Of a DNA stretch of 64,000 bases, positions 54,905 through 64,000 are shown piece by piece (position 1 is the first letter of the stretch; each line of letters opens with the position of its first letter). The notes under the pieces are model-generated. The model worked only from the letters and a program-made list of their open reading frames with translations. It did no database searches and had not been told where the DNA came from. The translations under genes were made by a program, and so were the position numbers. This DNA comes from Tissierellales bacterium (GTDB taxonomy: Bacteria; Bacillota; Clostridia; Tissierellales; VENL01), in the NCBI GenBank assembly GCA_028280805.1, contig JANQLB010000023.1, forward strand, positions 1 to 64,000. Direction: 5' to 3'.

Positions 54905-55501
54905 ATGAAATCTTTAAATATTTGTATAGATATTGATGGAACTATAACTGAGCCTTATTATTGGATGGAACTTGCTAATAAGTATTTTAATAAGAATATT
55001 ACTTCAAAAGATGTTATTGAATATGATATGCATAAAGCTTTAAATATTACAAGAGAAGAGTTTATAAAATTTTATAATATTTATGCAGAAGAACTGCATT
55101 TTAAAGCAGATTTAAGAGAAAAAGCTAAACCTATTCTTCAGACAATAAATAAAAAACATAATATTTATTATGTAACAGCTAGAGAACCAAAGATGCAGGA
55201 GGTTACAAAAAAATGGTTTGATATTAATAAATTACCTAAGGGAGAACTATACCTTCTAGGCAGCCACTATAAGGTTGAAAAAGCTAGAGAGTTAGAATGT
55301 AATGTTTTTATTGAGGATAGATATGAAAATGCTTTACAACTTGCCGATTCAGGCTTTAAGGTTTTATTAATAGATTGTGAGTATAATAGATATGACTTGG
55401 TGAGCGGAATAACAAGAGTTTATAATTGGGAAGAGATATTAAAAGAAATCAATAACTGTGATATTCAGAAGAAAAAAGAAATTTCTGTGGGCATTGCGTA
55501 A
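54905..55501 (+). CDS. HAD family 5'-nucleotidase (NT5C-type)
   Basis: 198 residues. The catalytic motif I DIDGT (9-13, ICIDIDGTITEP) has both Asp residues. VTAREPK is motif II with Thr, and KVEKARELECNVFIEDRYENALQLADSGFKVLLID supplies motif III Lys and motif IV Asp. The pattern fits the deoxyribonucleotidase NT5C group of haloacid dehalogenase-like hydrolases. It probably dephosphorylates nucleotides in the cytoplasm. AGGAGG ribosome binding site; single gene. Confidence 0.85.
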   Translation: MKSLNICIDIDGTITEPYYWMELANKYFNKNITSKDVIEYDMHKALNITREEFIKFYNIYAEELHFKADLREKAKPILQTINKKHNIYYVTAREPKMQEVTKKWFDINKLPKGELYLLGSHYKVEKARELECNVFIEDRYENALQLADSGFKVLLIDCEYNRYDLVSGITRVYNWEEILKEINNCDIQKKKEISVGIA

Positions 55502-55524
55502 TATGTTTATTATCATAAAAATAA

Positions 55525-55548
55525 AGAGGATAGCACTAGCTATCCTCT
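55525..55548 (-). terminator. Terminator between the nucleotidase and MFS genes
   Basis: AGAGGATAGC-ACTA-GCTATCCTCT forms a ten-pair stem. On the minus strand it is followed by TTTATTTTT, so it mainly ends the MFS gene, whose stop is in the loop region. Confidence 0.85.
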
Positions 55549-56837
55549 CTTGCTGTTTTCCTTCCTTTTTCAACATCAACAGTTGAAAGTACAAGTATAC
55601 CACCAACAAAGAAAATCATAAGAGCAATAATACCAAGTCTGCTAGAGCCTGTGATTTGACCTATAATTCCAAAAATAAAAGGTCCGGCTATGGATGCAAA
55701 CTTGCTTGATATACCTAAGAATCCGAAAAACTCCGCAGATTTTTTCTTTGGAATCATAGAACCGTATAATGACCTGCTGAGTGCTTGACTCCCACCTTGA
55801 ACGGTACCAACTAGAAAAGCAAGCAACCAAAAATCTAATGAAGAATCCATAAAAAATCCCCAGATTACTATAACAATATATACACTTAAACCTAAATATA
55901 TAGATTTTTTAGCACCTATTTTTTTAGCCATATAACCAAATAAGAAAGCAAAAGGAAATGCAACAAATTGAGTTAATAATAAAGCTAGAATTAAATCTGT
56001 TTGACCAATACCAATAGTTGCTCCATAGATTGTTGCCATTCTGATAATAGTTCCTATACCATCGTTATAAAGCCAGAAAGCTATAATAAATTTAAATAAT
56101 TCCTTATATTTTTTTATTTCTCTAAAGGTTTCTAAGAGTCTGCCAAAGCCAATTTGTATATATGATTTATTATTTTTAGGCTCAGCATTACCTTCTTCTT
56201 TGATATTTTTTAAGAGAGGAATAGAGAAAACAAACCACCATATACCTACTGTAACGAAGGACAATCTAGATGCCCAAATAGTATCAGGTATAAAGAAAAA
56301 ATGTGGAAATTGAATCATAAGAACATTTATTATTAGTAATAATCCTCCTCCTAAGTAACCCATGGCAAATCCTTTAGATGATACTTGGTCAATTTCATCA
56401 TCTTTTGTGATTAAAGGCAGAAAACTGTCATAGAATACATTTGCTCCAGAAAAACCTATATTTCCTAAAATGAATAAAATTGAACAAAGGATGTAATCAC
56501 CTGTACCAACAAAAACTAATAATGAAGTAGCTATTATACCCATGAATAAAAAAAACTGAAGAAATTTCTTTTTAGATTTAGAGTGATCAGATATAGCTCC
56601 TAGAACAGGAACTAATAATGCAACAATCAACATAGCAATAGCAGTTGTATATGCCCAGTATGATGAGGCTATGTTTTTTTCTAGCTCTGTTTGAGCATTA
56701 TATGCAACTGAAGAATAAAACACAGGTAAAACTGCTGCCATAATTGTAGTTGCAAAAGCAGAGTTAGCCCAGTCATACATCACCCACCCTCTTATTGCCT
56801 TTTTCTTGCTTAGACTATTAATATCTTCGGTGGACAA
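55536..56837 (-). CDS. MFS transporter, UMF1 family
   Basis: 433 residues with twelve transmembrane helices. RGWVMYDWANSAFATTIMAAVLPVFYSSVA is the diagnostic N-terminus of the UMF1 (Atg22-like) subfamily, and GTVQGGSQALSRSLYGSMIPKKKSAEFFGFLGISSKFASIAGPFIFGIIGQ is its conserved later part. The fungal relative Atg22 exports amino acids from vacuoles; bacterial substrates are unknown. AGGAGGAAT ribosome binding site. Single gene. Confidence 0.9.
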   Translation of the reverse strand: MSTEDINSLSKKKAIRGWVMYDWANSAFATTIMAAVLPVFYSSVAYNAQTELEKNIASSYWAYTTAIAMLIVALLVPVLGAISDHSKSKKKFLQFFLFMGIIATSLLVFVGTGDYILCSILFILGNIGFSGANVFYDSFLPLITKDDEIDQVSSKGFAMGYLGGGLLLIINVLMIQFPHFFFIPDTIWASRLSFVTVGIWWFVFSIPLLKNIKEEGNAEPKNNKSYIQIGFGRLLETFREIKKYKELFKFIIAFWLYNDGIGTIIRMATIYGATIGIGQTDLILALLLTQFVAFPFAFLFGYMAKKIGAKKSIYLGLSVYIVIVIWGFFMDSSLDFWLLAFLVGTVQGGSQALSRSLYGSMIPKKKSAEFFGFLGISSKFASIAGPFIFGIIGQITGSSRLGIIALMIFFVGGILVLSTVDVEKGRKTAREDS

Positions 56838-57134
56838 AACACATTCCTCCTTTTATTTCTAATTTTATCTTTTGTTATAATTTGATATAATATATGAAAA
56901 GTCCTTTTACTTTTCAAGTACTTAACAATAATTTAATGAATAGTAGAATATCTGATGTAAAAAAAATTTAAAAATATTATATTTTGTAATATAATCGAGT
57001 TAATTAGTTTAATTGTAATATAAATTTAATTTTAAACTCAGGGTTACATGATATAATCAAGTTGTTAATATTGTTTTTGTTTAATGATGATAACTGTAAA
57101 TTATATTAAAGTTATTTTAGGAAGGTGAATATTT

Positions 57135-58115
57135 ATGAAGCATTTTTTGACAGTTTTTACATTAGTGTTTATATGTGTTATTTTATCTGTAACAGCAGGT
57201 TTTATAGTATATGGTAAATTTGGAACACCGTTTGATGATACAGAAAACGACCCAGATAAAGAATATGAAATTCCTGCAGGCAATCAAAATGGACAAACTC
57301 CAGATGGAGAAGATAAAAAAACTCCTCTTAAAGAAGCATTTGAAAAAAGTAATAGAGTTAACTTTTTAGTAATGGGACTTGAAGGTTTTAGGACTGATAC
57401 TATAATATTTGCAAGCTATGACATTGATAACAATAAAGCAGATTTAATATCAATCCCAAGAGATACTTACTTTTTAAGAGGTGGTAAAGAAGAATATAAG
57501 GCAGCTGGTGAAAGAAAGATAAATGCTGTTTATGGAGATAATGGCACACAAGGTTTAAAGAATGTCGTTTCTCATATTTTAAAAGGAGTGCCTATTGATC
57601 ATTATGTTAAAGTTAGATATAAAGGTGTTGAAACAATTGTAGATATATTAAAAGGAGTAGAGGTGAATGTAAAAGAACATATGCGGTATAAAGACCTTTA
57701 TGATGACCCTCCTCTTATTATAGATATTCCACCAGGCAGACAAGTTTTAGATGGGAAGAACGCAGTTAAGTTTTTAAGGTATAGAGGATATGAAGATGCA
57801 GATTTAGGTAGAATTAATGCTCAACAGGAGTTTATTAAATCAGCTATGAAAAAATCTATGAGTCTTAAAATAGTGCCTGTTATAAATACAGCTTTTCACT
57901 ACGTAAATACTGATATGACTATATCACAATTAGGAGCATACGGAATAGAAGCAGTAAAAATGGATCTTAGTAAAGATTTAAACACTATTACTTTACCCGG
58001 CTATACTGAAGATAGAACTTATGGAGGAGTAGAACTAAACTACTTTTTCCATGACCCGAAACAGGTTGAGCAGATACTGATGAAAATGTATAATGTAGAA
58101 GATAAAAATGAATAG
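57135..58115 (+). CDS. LytR-CpsA-Psr (LCP) family cell-wall ligase
   Basis: 326 residues. A single N-terminal transmembrane helix (about 5-27) is followed by a low-complexity acidic linker and the LCP catalytic domain. Landmarks are RVNFLVMGLEGFRTDTIIFASYDIDNNKADLISIPRDTYF, with Arg/Asp for phosphate and Mg binding, AVYGDNGTQGLKNVVSHIL, and VKFLRYRGYEDADLGRINAQQEF with further Arg residues. LCP enzymes attach teichoic acids or other glycopolymers to peptidoglycan outside the membrane. It converges with murC. Confidence 0.93.
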   Translation: MKHFLTVFTLVFICVILSVTAGFIVYGKFGTPFDDTENDPDKEYEIPAGNQNGQTPDGEDKKTPLKEAFEKSNRVNFLVMGLEGFRTDTIIFASYDIDNNKADLISIPRDTYFLRGGKEEYKAAGERKINAVYGDNGTQGLKNVVSHILKGVPIDHYVKVRYKGVETIVDILKGVEVNVKEHMRYKDLYDDPPLIIDIPPGRQVLDGKNAVKFLRYRGYEDADLGRINAQQEFIKSAMKKSMSLKIVPVINTAFHYVNTDMTISQLGAYGIEAVKMDLSKDLNTITLPGYTEDRTYGGVELNYFFHDPKQVEQILMKMYNVEDKNE

Positions 58116-58120
58116 TTAAT

Positions 58121-58156
58121 ATCATAAAAACCTCACGTTCGTGAGGTTTTTATGAT
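58121..58156. terminator. Bidirectional terminator between the LCP gene and murC
   Basis: ATCATAAAAACCTCAC (58121-58136), loop GTTC, GTGAGGTTTTTATGAT (58141-58156): a perfect 16-pair stem. Confidence 0.9.
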
Positions 58157-58168
58157 TAAATTTAATAA

Positions 58169-59569
58169 TTAAGAAATACAATAGTTTGATTTTTCTAATA
58201 AAATCTCTCCAACTCTATATATGTCACCGGCTCCCATTGTAAGAATTATATCCCCTTTAGAAGCATTTTCAAATAAGTACTCTGAAATATTATTAAAATC
58301 ACTAATGTATATAGAGTTTACATCATTTTCTTTTAGCTTTTCAACCAAATTTTTAGAATGTATTAGTCCGTTATTTTTTTCTCTGGCAGCGTATATGTCA
58401 GAAACTATAACAGCGGTAGCCTTCTCAAAGGAATGACTAAATTCATGTAGTAACGCCTTTGTTCTAGTATAGGTATGTGGCTGGAAAACACACCATACTT
58501 TATTGTTTGCAATTTTCTCTATTGAATTTAAAGTAGCTTTTACTTCTGTAGGATGGTGAGCATAATCGTCAATGATTTTAATTCCATTGTATGAGCCTTT
58601 ATGTTCTAGTCTTCTGTGAGTTCCAGTATAGAGCTTTATAGAGTTAATAATCGTTTTTATTGGGACTCCGCATTTATGGGTTGTAGCTATTGCAGCTAAA
58701 GAATTGTAGATATTATGAATTCCCATGACACTTAAAGAAACCTCATAAGAATGACCATCAACTATCAAAGTGTATCTAGGCAGTCCAAAGTTATTAAACT
58801 CTATATTAGTTGCAAAATAACTACAGTTTTCATCTTTAATTCCAAAAGTAATGTTTTCACACTTGGTGTCTTTTATAATATGAGAAGTATTTTCATCATC
58901 GCCATTTATTATCAATGTTCCTGTAGAAGAGATATTTTTAGCAAAAGCTTCAAAAGTTTTTACAATATCATTTAAATCTTTAAAGTAATCTAAATGGTCT
59001 TCCTCAACATTAAGAATTATACCAATGGTTGGCTGGAATTTAAGTATATTTCCTTTATATTCACATGCTTCAGTCAGCAGATAACTATCTTTTCCAATCT
59101 TCACATTTCCACCTATCTGATCTAATTCTCCTCCTAAAAGTATAGTAGGATCTAAGGCAGATTTATCAAGAATTATTGAAATCATACCAGTTGTTGTAGT
59201 TTTTCCGTGTGTTCCGGATACAGCAATTGAATTGCTGTATGTTTTCATAATCTCCCCTAAAAAACTCCCTCTATCCATTACAGGTATTTCATAATTTAGT
59301 GCTTCAACAAGCTCAGGATTATCATTACTGATCGCATCCGTATAAACAACTAAATCAGGATTTTTAAGGTTGTCTTTATCATGGGCTATATGAATTGTAG
59401 CTCCTTTATTTTTAAGTCTATTAATAATCGGCGAATTTTTCATATCAGAGCCTGATACAGTATATCCCTCACTAAGTAAAATTTCGGCTAAACCACTCAT
59501 ACTTATTCCTCCAATTCCTATGAAATGAATATGAGAATGGTTAGTGCCAATTATATCTGATAAAATCAT
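58169..59569 (-). CDS. murC: UDP-N-acetylmuramate--L-alanine ligase
   Basis: 466 residues. The N-terminal Rossmann motif IHFIGIGGISMSGLAEILLSEGYTVSGSD is the MurC signature. The ATP loop SGTHGKTTTTGMI is at 118-130, and VEEDHLDYF and DDYAHHPTEVKATL are Mur ligase hallmarks, the latter specific to MurC/MPL. It adds L-Ala to UDP-MurNAc, the first peptide step of peptidoglycan. Single gene with a good GGAGG ribosome binding site, divergent from purR. Confidence 0.97.
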   Translation of the reverse strand: MILSDIIGTNHSHIHFIGIGGISMSGLAEILLSEGYTVSGSDMKNSPIINRLKNKGATIHIAHDKDNLKNPDLVVYTDAISNDNPELVEALNYEIPVMDRGSFLGEIMKTYSNSIAVSGTHGKTTTTGMISIILDKSALDPTILLGGELDQIGGNVKIGKDSYLLTEACEYKGNILKFQPTIGIILNVEEDHLDYFKDLNDIVKTFEAFAKNISSTGTLIINGDDENTSHIIKDTKCENITFGIKDENCSYFATNIEFNNFGLPRYTLIVDGHSYEVSLSVMGIHNIYNSLAAIATTHKCGVPIKTIINSIKLYTGTHRRLEHKGSYNGIKIIDDYAHHPTEVKATLNSIEKIANNKVWCVFQPHTYTRTKALLHEFSHSFEKATAVIVSDIYAAREKNNGLIHSKNLVEKLKENDVNSIYISDFNNISEYLFENASKGDIILTMGAGDIYRVGEILLEKSNYCIS

Positions 59570-59660
59570 TTGTAGACCTCCCTATAGAAAGCAATTAAAA
59601 ATATTATTTCCAAATTATATCTTATTATTATCTTATTATTTGATTTACATTTTGACACTG

Positions 59661-59689
59661 ATTATATCATAATGATAAAAATTGAACAA
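59661..59689 (-). promoter_or_regulatory. Probable sigma-A promoter of murC
   Basis: TATAAT (59661-59666) with TTGTTC (59684-59689) at a 17-base spacing on the minus strand. The -10 is perfect and the -35 is weak. Confidence 0.5.
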
Positions 59690-59737
59690 TTATATTTCTA
59701 TAATTATTAATAAATATCATTGATTATTTCTATATTT

Positions 59738-59766
59738 AGGAATAAAATAGTGTATAATAGAATAAA
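59738..59766 (+). promoter_or_regulatory. Promoter region of purR
   Basis: TATAAT (59753-59758) is a sigma-A type -10 without a good -35. Overlapping it, AGGAATA (59738-59744) and GAATAA (from 59760) lie at a spacing compatible with a sigma-H promoter. Which is used cannot be decided from sequence. Confidence 0.35.
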
Positions 59767-59788
59767 TATTCGTTCTTAGGAGGCACTT

Positions 59789-60604
59789 ATGGGAAAGTTT
59801 AAGAGGAACCAAAGAATTGGTGGACTAATGAAAGTTTTATCTGATAATCCTAATAAAATTTTTACATATAATTATTTTTGTAATAGATTTAAGGCAGCAA
59901 AATCAACTATTAGTGAAGATATAGTCATTGCTAAAGAGTTAACAAATGAGCTGGAATTAGGATATATAGAAACTATTGCCGGATATTCAGGAGGAGTTAA
60001 GTTTATACCTACTCTATCAAAGGAATATATAAAAGAGTTTTTATATGAACTATGTATTAAGCTTTCAAGTGAAGATAGAATTATTCCCGGAGGATTTGTT
60101 TATATGACTGACATATTATATTCTCCATCTATTGCAAAAAATATCGGAAAAATATTTTCAGGGTGTTTTAAAGAGTATGATATAGATTATGTTATTACAG
60201 TAGAAACTAAAGGAATTCCTATAGCTCTTATGACTGCTCACATGCTTAACTGCCCTCTTGTAATAATTAGAAGAAATACTAAAGTAACCGAGGGTTCAAC
60301 AGTAAACATAAACTATGTCAGTGGTTCAACAAGACAAATACAAACTATGTCACTATCTCGCAGGTCAATTAAAGAAAAATCTAAGGTATTAATTATCGAT
60401 GATTTTATGAAAGCAGGAGGAACTGCAAAAGGGATGAAGGATATGATGAAGGAATTTAAAGCAGAGGTAGTAGGAATAGGTGTTTTGATTTCAACTAAAA
60501 ATCCTCAGGATAAATTAGTAAACAATTATATATCTTTATTAACTTTAGATGAAGTTGTGGAAAAAGAAAACAAAATTATTATATATCCTAGTGAAGGATT
60601 GTAA
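59789..60604 (+). CDS. purR: Pur operon repressor PurR (phosphoribosyltransferase type)
   Basis: 271 residues. The N-terminal winged helix (KFKRNQRIGGLMKVLSDNPNKIFTYNYFCNRFKAAKSTISEDIVIAKE) is followed by a type I PRTase fold with the PRPP-binding motif VLIIDDFMKAGGTA (200-213). In Bacillus this repressor binds purine operon DNA and releases when PRPP is high. ATG start behind TAGGAGG. It lies upstream of spoVG, glmU and prs as in Bacillus. Confidence 0.95.
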   Translation: MGKFKRNQRIGGLMKVLSDNPNKIFTYNYFCNRFKAAKSTISEDIVIAKELTNELELGYIETIAGYSGGVKFIPTLSKEYIKEFLYELCIKLSSEDRIIPGGFVYMTDILYSPSIAKNIGKIFSGCFKEYDIDYVITVETKGIPIALMTAHMLNCPLVIIRRNTKVTEGSTVNINYVSGSTRQIQTMSLSRRSIKEKSKVLIIDDFMKAGGTAKGMKDMMKEFKAEVVGIGVLISTKNPQDKLVNNYISLLTLDEVVEKENKIIIYPSEGL

Positions 60605-60725
60605 TTAAATTTAGTGTTAAAATGGTAAAAAAGTTTATAAACTATTAATAAACATATAGATTACCTTAACTTACAAATACATATTTCCCCAATTTATATT
60701 AATTTTAAAAAACTTACTACATTAG

Positions 60726-60754
60726 GAAGGTTTTTTTTAACAAATAGAGAATAA
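60726..60754 (+). promoter_or_regulatory. Candidate sigma-H promoter of spoVG
   Basis: GGAAGGTTT (60726-60734) fits the -35 RnAGGAwWW with one mismatch, and AGAGAATAA (60746-60754) fits the -10 RnnGAATww fully, with 11 bases between. spoVG is a classic sigma-H target in Bacillus, and sigH is in this window. Confidence 0.5.
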
Positions 60755-60819
60755 TTAAACATAACAACTGATATGAGATTATAATCTAATTACAGACCTC
60801 TGGGGAAGGTGGTGAATTT

Positions 60820-61083
60820 ATGACTGTTACTGATGTTAGATTAAGAAAGGTAAATAGTAATGGTAAAATGAAAGCAATAGTTTCAGTTACCTTTGATAAT
60901 GAGTTTGTTGTTCATGATATTAAGATAATCGAAGGACAAAACGGATTATTTATAGCAATGCCAAGTAGAAAGCTTGCTGATGGTGACTTTAGAGATATTG
61001 CTCATCCTATTAACTCTGAAACAAGAATCAAAATTCAAGATGCAGTGTTTAGTAAGTATAAAAAAGAAATTATTGAGGGGTAA
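60820..61083 (+). CDS. spoVG: SpoVG, RNA/DNA-binding regulator
   Basis: 87 residues, standard size. It begins [20 protein letters not shown] and continues [48 protein letters not shown], nearly the family consensus. SpoVG binds nucleic acids and affects septation, sporulation and other traits. Ribosome binding site GGAAGGTGGTG. It is followed by a terminator, so is probably transcribed alone. Confidence 0.97.
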   Translation: MTVTDVRLRKVNSNGKMKAIVSVTFDNEFVVHDIKIIEGQNGLFIAMPSRKLADGDFRDIAHPINSETRIKIQDAVFSKYKKEIIEG

Positions 61084-61094
61084 AGTAATTATAT

Positions 61095-61124
61095 AAAAGG
61101 GTTATTTTACCCTTTTATTTTTTT
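61095..61124 (+). terminator. Terminator after spoVG
   Basis: AAAAGGGT (61095-61102), loop TATTTT, ACCCTTTT (61109-61116), then ATTTTTTT. Confidence 0.92.
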
Positions 61125-61275
61125 GGAATATCACTAAAAACTATAAATTTACTTAATTAATATATATTTTTTTTCTTAAATTGTATAAAATGAAATAGAG
61201 AAGAAAGTAATATAAAACTTTATATAAAATACAGCTAAATACAATATTATAATATTTATAATTGAAGGAGTGTGT

Positions 61276-62649
61276 ATGATGATTAAATCAATAATACTTG
61301 CAGCAGGAGAAGGAACAAGGATGAAATCTAAGAAACCTAAAGGACTTCATAAGATTTGCGGTAAATCTATGCTGAACTATGTAATTGATGCAGCGAAAAA
61401 CGCCGGTATAAGTGAAAATATATTAGTTGTAGGACATAAAAAAGAAGAAGTTATAAATGAAACTAAAAGAGATGGAGTTAGACACGTAGTACAACCTATG
61501 GGAAAGGAATATGCTTATGGCACAGGTTTTGCCGTAATGCAGGCAAAGGATTATATTAATGCAGATGATTATATTGTTATTTTATATGGTGATACGCCAC
61601 TGATTACAAACAAAACCTTAGAGAAATTAATATCATTTCATAAGAAAGGGAATTTTAGTGCTACAGTCCTAACAGCAGAGTTTGACGACCCTACTGGGTA
61701 TGGTAGAATAATTAGGGATGAAAATAACCGTATCATGTCTATAGTTGAACATAAAGACACTTCTAAAGAACAAAAGGATATTAGAGAAATTAATTCAGGG
61801 ATTTATTGTTTTAACGGCAATCAGTTGAGAGATGCTCTGGATAAACTGGATAATAATAATTCCCAAAATGAGTATTATATCACCGATGCTGTAGAAATCT
61901 TTAATAAAGAAGGTTTAACAGTTGGAGGTTATAAAATAGAAGACAGTCTAGAAATATTTGGAGTTAATTCAAGGATACAGCTTGCACAAGCGGAAAAAAT
62001 TATGAGGCAAAGGATTAATGATAAGCTTATGTTATCTGGTGCTACCATAATAAATCCAGATAATACTTATATAGAATGTGACGTTCAAATAGGAGAAGAT
62101 ACAGTTATATTTCCGGGAGTTATAATTGAAGGTAATTCTGTTATTGGCTCAGAATGTGTTATTGGTCATAATACTAGGATAGTAAATAGTAAAATATCAA
62201 ATAACGTAGAGATACAATACTCAACCGTAATTGAAAGTAGTATTGGAGATAATACAACAGTAGGACCGTATGCGTATTTAAGACCCAATAGTATTTTAGG
62301 AAAATGTGTGAAAATAGGAGATTTTGTTGAGGTAAAAAACTCTAAGATAGGAGATTTTTCTAAAGCATCACACCTTGCATATATAGGAGATGCAGATGTA
62401 GGAAAAGATGTTAATATCGGCTGTGCAGTTATATTTGTTAATTACGACGGCACAAGTAAACACAAAACAATAGTTCAAGACAATGCTTTTATTGGAAGCA
62501 ACTCTAATTTAATCGCTCCAGTAATAGTAAAGGAAAGTGGATATGTAGCTGCTGGTTCAACAATCACAGATGAAGTACCTAATGGAGCGTTAGCTATAGC
62601 AAGATCGCGACAGGTAAATAAAAAAGATTGGAGAGATACAAAAAAATAA
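61276..62649 (+). CDS. glmU: Bifunctional N-acetylglucosamine-1-phosphate uridyltransferase/glucosamine-1-phosphate acetyltransferase
   Basis: About 457 residues. The N-terminal pyrophosphorylase domain holds [26 protein letters not shown] (UTP site) and YGDTPLI. The C-terminal left-handed beta helix (about 250-450) contains [51 protein letters not shown] and [10 protein letters not shown], the acetyltransferase site. It makes UDP-GlcNAc for the cell wall. ATG 61276 follows GAAGGAG. prs follows 20 bases later in the same operon. Confidence 0.97.
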   Translation: MMIKSIILAAGEGTRMKSKKPKGLHKICGKSMLNYVIDAAKNAGISENILVVGHKKEEVINETKRDGVRHVVQPMGKEYAYGTGFAVMQAKDYINADDYIVILYGDTPLITNKTLEKLISFHKKGNFSATVLTAEFDDPTGYGRIIRDENNRIMSIVEHKDTSKEQKDIREINSGIYCFNGNQLRDALDKLDNNNSQNEYYITDAVEIFNKEGLTVGGYKIEDSLEIFGVNSRIQLAQAEKIMRQRINDKLMLSGATIINPDNTYIECDVQIGEDTVIFPGVIIEGNSVIGSECVIGHNTRIVNSKISNNVEIQYSTVIESSIGDNTTVGPYAYLRPNSILGKCVKIGDFVEVKNSKIGDFSKASHLAYIGDADVGKDVNIGCAVIFVNYDGTSKHKTIVQDNAFIGSNSNLIAPVIVKESGYVAAGSTITDEVPNGALAIARSRQVNKKDWRDTKK

Positions 62650-62669
62650 GTAGATTAGGAGGTTTTTTT

Positions 62670-63617
62670 ATGAACATAAGAGGAAAAGATATTAAAATTT
62701 TCTCAGGAAACTCTAATAAAGAATTGGCAAAGAAAATTTGTAAGGAACTAGGTACAGGATTAGGGGTTAGTGAAGTAGGAAATTTTCAAGATGGTGAAAT
62801 ATCTGTTTTTATTGGTGAAACTGCGAGAGGTGCTGACGTTTTTGTAATTCAACCTACATGTCCTCCTGTTAATGAAAATTTAATGGAGCTTTTAATAATG
62901 ATAGATGCTCTTAAAAGAGCTTCTGCTGGAAGAGTAAATGCAGTCATACCATACTATGGATATGCAAGACAGGATAGAAAAACTAAGGCAAGAGATCCAA
63001 TTACAGCTAAGCTTGTTGCAAATCTTATTACAAAGGCTGGAGCGGACAGAGTAATAAGTATGGACTTACATGCTGGTCAGATTCAAGGATATTTTGATAT
63101 TCCTGTTGACCATTTATTAGGTGTTCCTATTTTAGTAAATTATTTTCAAGATTTAATTGAAAAGGAAACTGTAGTTGTATCTCCTGATTTAGGGGGAGTT
63201 ACAAGGGCTAGGAGTTTTGCAAGCTTATTAGATTTACCAATAGCAATTATAGAAAAGAGGAGACCAAAAGCTAACGTTTCAGAGGTAATGAATGTAATAG
63301 GAGATATTGAAGATAAAAATGTTATAATCGTTGATGATATTGCTGATACTGCGGGAACTATTACAAAAGCAGCAAAAGTTCTTAAGGATTTTGGTGCTAA
63401 GCGTGTATATGCAGCATGTACTCATGCACTATTGTCTGAACCTGCCATAGAGAGAATTGAGAATTCACCAATTGAAAAATTTGTTATAACAGATACTATA
63501 CCGTTACCAGAGGAAAAGAAAATCAATAAGATAGAATCTGTGTCTGTTGCACCACTATTTGCTGAAGCTATTAAAAGGATATACCAAAACCAGTCAGTAA
63601 GTAGGCTTTTTGATTAG
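62670..63617 (+). CDS. prs: Ribose-phosphate pyrophosphokinase
   Basis: 315 residues, class I PRPP synthetase. [20 protein letters not shown] starts the protein, [27 protein letters not shown] is the ATP-binding flexible loop region, [19 protein letters not shown] is the signature, and [15 protein letters not shown] is the PRPP loop. It makes PRPP for nucleotides, histidine and NAD, and its product is the signal for PurR nearby. ATG 62670 follows TTAGGAGG. A longer frame 14 codons upstream overlaps glmU and is rejected. Confidence 0.97.
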   Translation: MNIRGKDIKIFSGNSNKELAKKICKELGTGLGVSEVGNFQDGEISVFIGETARGADVFVIQPTCPPVNENLMELLIMIDALKRASAGRVNAVIPYYGYARQDRKTKARDPITAKLVANLITKAGADRVISMDLHAGQIQGYFDIPVDHLLGVPILVNYFQDLIEKETVVVSPDLGGVTRARSFASLLDLPIAIIEKRRPKANVSEVMNVIGDIEDKNVIIVDDIADTAGTITKAAKVLKDFGAKRVYAACTHALLSEPAIERIENSPIEKFVITDTIPLPEEKKINKIESVSVAPLFAEAIKRIYQNQSVSRLFD

Positions 63618-63644
63618 TGGTCAATATATAAGGAGTTGGTTTCA

Positions 63645-64000
63645 TTGTTTGTAGTAATTGGGTTAGGAAATCCCGGAAACAGATATAGAAAGACCAGGCA
63701 TAACGTTGGCTTTGATACTATAGAATGTTTAGCAGAAACACATGACATAAAAATATCAAAAATTAAATACAAGTCTATATACGGTGAAGGAAGAATCGGT
63801 AATGAAAAGGTACTTTTAGTAAAACCACAGACGTATATGAATAATAGCGGAATTTCAGCTTTTGAAATAATTAGATATTATAATATTCCGGTTGAAAATA
63901 TCATTGTTATATATGATGATGTAGATATAGAATTTGGTACTCTAAGAGTTAGACCTAAAGGTAGTGCTGGTAGTCATAATGGTATGAAATCAATGATATA
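63645..64000 (+). CDS. pth: Peptidyl-tRNA hydrolase, N-terminal part (runs off the window)
   Basis: 118 codons are visible from TTG 63645, behind AAGGAG. They read FVVIGLGNPGNRYRKTRHNV at the start, with conserved Asn (9) and catalytic His (19), then PQTYMNNSG and IIVIYDDVDIEFGTLRVRPKG with the catalytic Asp. It frees tRNA from stalled peptidyl-tRNA. Only 27 bases after prs, so it continues the glmU-prs operon, as in Bacillus. The C-terminus is outside the window. Confidence 0.95.
   Translation, partial: MFVVIGLGNPGNRYRKTRHNVGFDTIECLAETHDIKISKIKYKSIYGEGRIGNEKVLLVKPQTYMNNSGISAFEIIRYYNIPVENIIVIYDDVDIEFGTLRVRPKGSAGSHNGMKSMI

Noticed and set aside
1-64000. CRISPR arrays, insertion sequences, prophage or toxin-antitoxin genes
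   Set aside because: I looked for regularly spaced repeats, transposase or integrase motifs and small paired genes and found none.

Overview
The window is about 30% GC, dense with genes and without insertion sequences, prophage genes or CRISPR arrays. The gene families and order (sigH, rlmB, mrnC and cysS next to gltX; ispD, ispF, a PIN/TRAM protein, carD, disA, radA and the clpC operon; T-box leaders; spoVG, purR, glmU, prs, pth) point to a spore-forming anaerobe of the Clostridia, perhaps near the Tissierellales. The class is a confident inference from gene content; anything below it is a guess.

Region 1 (1-25.5 kb) is almost all on the minus strand and is a housekeeping block. Read in the direction of transcription it runs: EF-G-like GTPase; a 77-residue protein; ctsR-mcsA-mcsB-clpC behind CtsR operators; radA-disA; carD behind two strong tandem promoters; a membrane PIN/TRAM protein; ispD-ispF; a NatAB-like ABC exporter; proS behind a T-box; a DUF1002 protein with a tiny membrane protein; gltX; cysE-cysS behind a cysteine T-box; mrnC, rlmB, yacP and sigH; tRNA-Thr; and the first codons of tuf. 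A 131-residue conserved protein reads outward opposite carD.

Region 2 (25.5-45 kb) is mixed in strand and more accessory: hisC, a probable raiA-type structured RNA (27.2-27.5 kb), a THUMP rRNA methyltransferase, a cupin, a lipoprotein, a MATE exporter, a D-aminopeptidase, a radical SAM/B12-type protein paired with an RdhA-like iron-sulfur reductase, DUF4003 and DUF5362-like proteins, a PAS-SpoIIE phosphatase, the de novo NAD operon nadABC, and an M29 aminopeptidase. A 199-bp imperfect palindrome lies in the gap before pgi.

Region 3 (44.5-64 kb) has pgi, a fused prenol kinase/DUF92 protein, a WYL regulator followed by a broken GNAT acetyltransferase, a nitroreductase, a zinc phospholipase C-like protein, a BlaI/BlaR1-type regulatory pair with two visible operators and an unusual sensor domain, an NhaC antiporter, a 5'-nucleotidase, an MFS exporter, LCP and murC for the cell wall, then purR, spoVG (with a candidate sigma-H promoter), glmU, prs and a truncated pth.

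The best candidates for something beyond routine annotation are the structured RNA at 27.25-27.48 kb, the palindromic element at 44.07-44.27 kb, the BlaR1-like protein with a non-penicillin-binding sensor, the radical SAM/RdhA-like pair and the double-kinase fusion. I did not see a clear new defence or mobile system.
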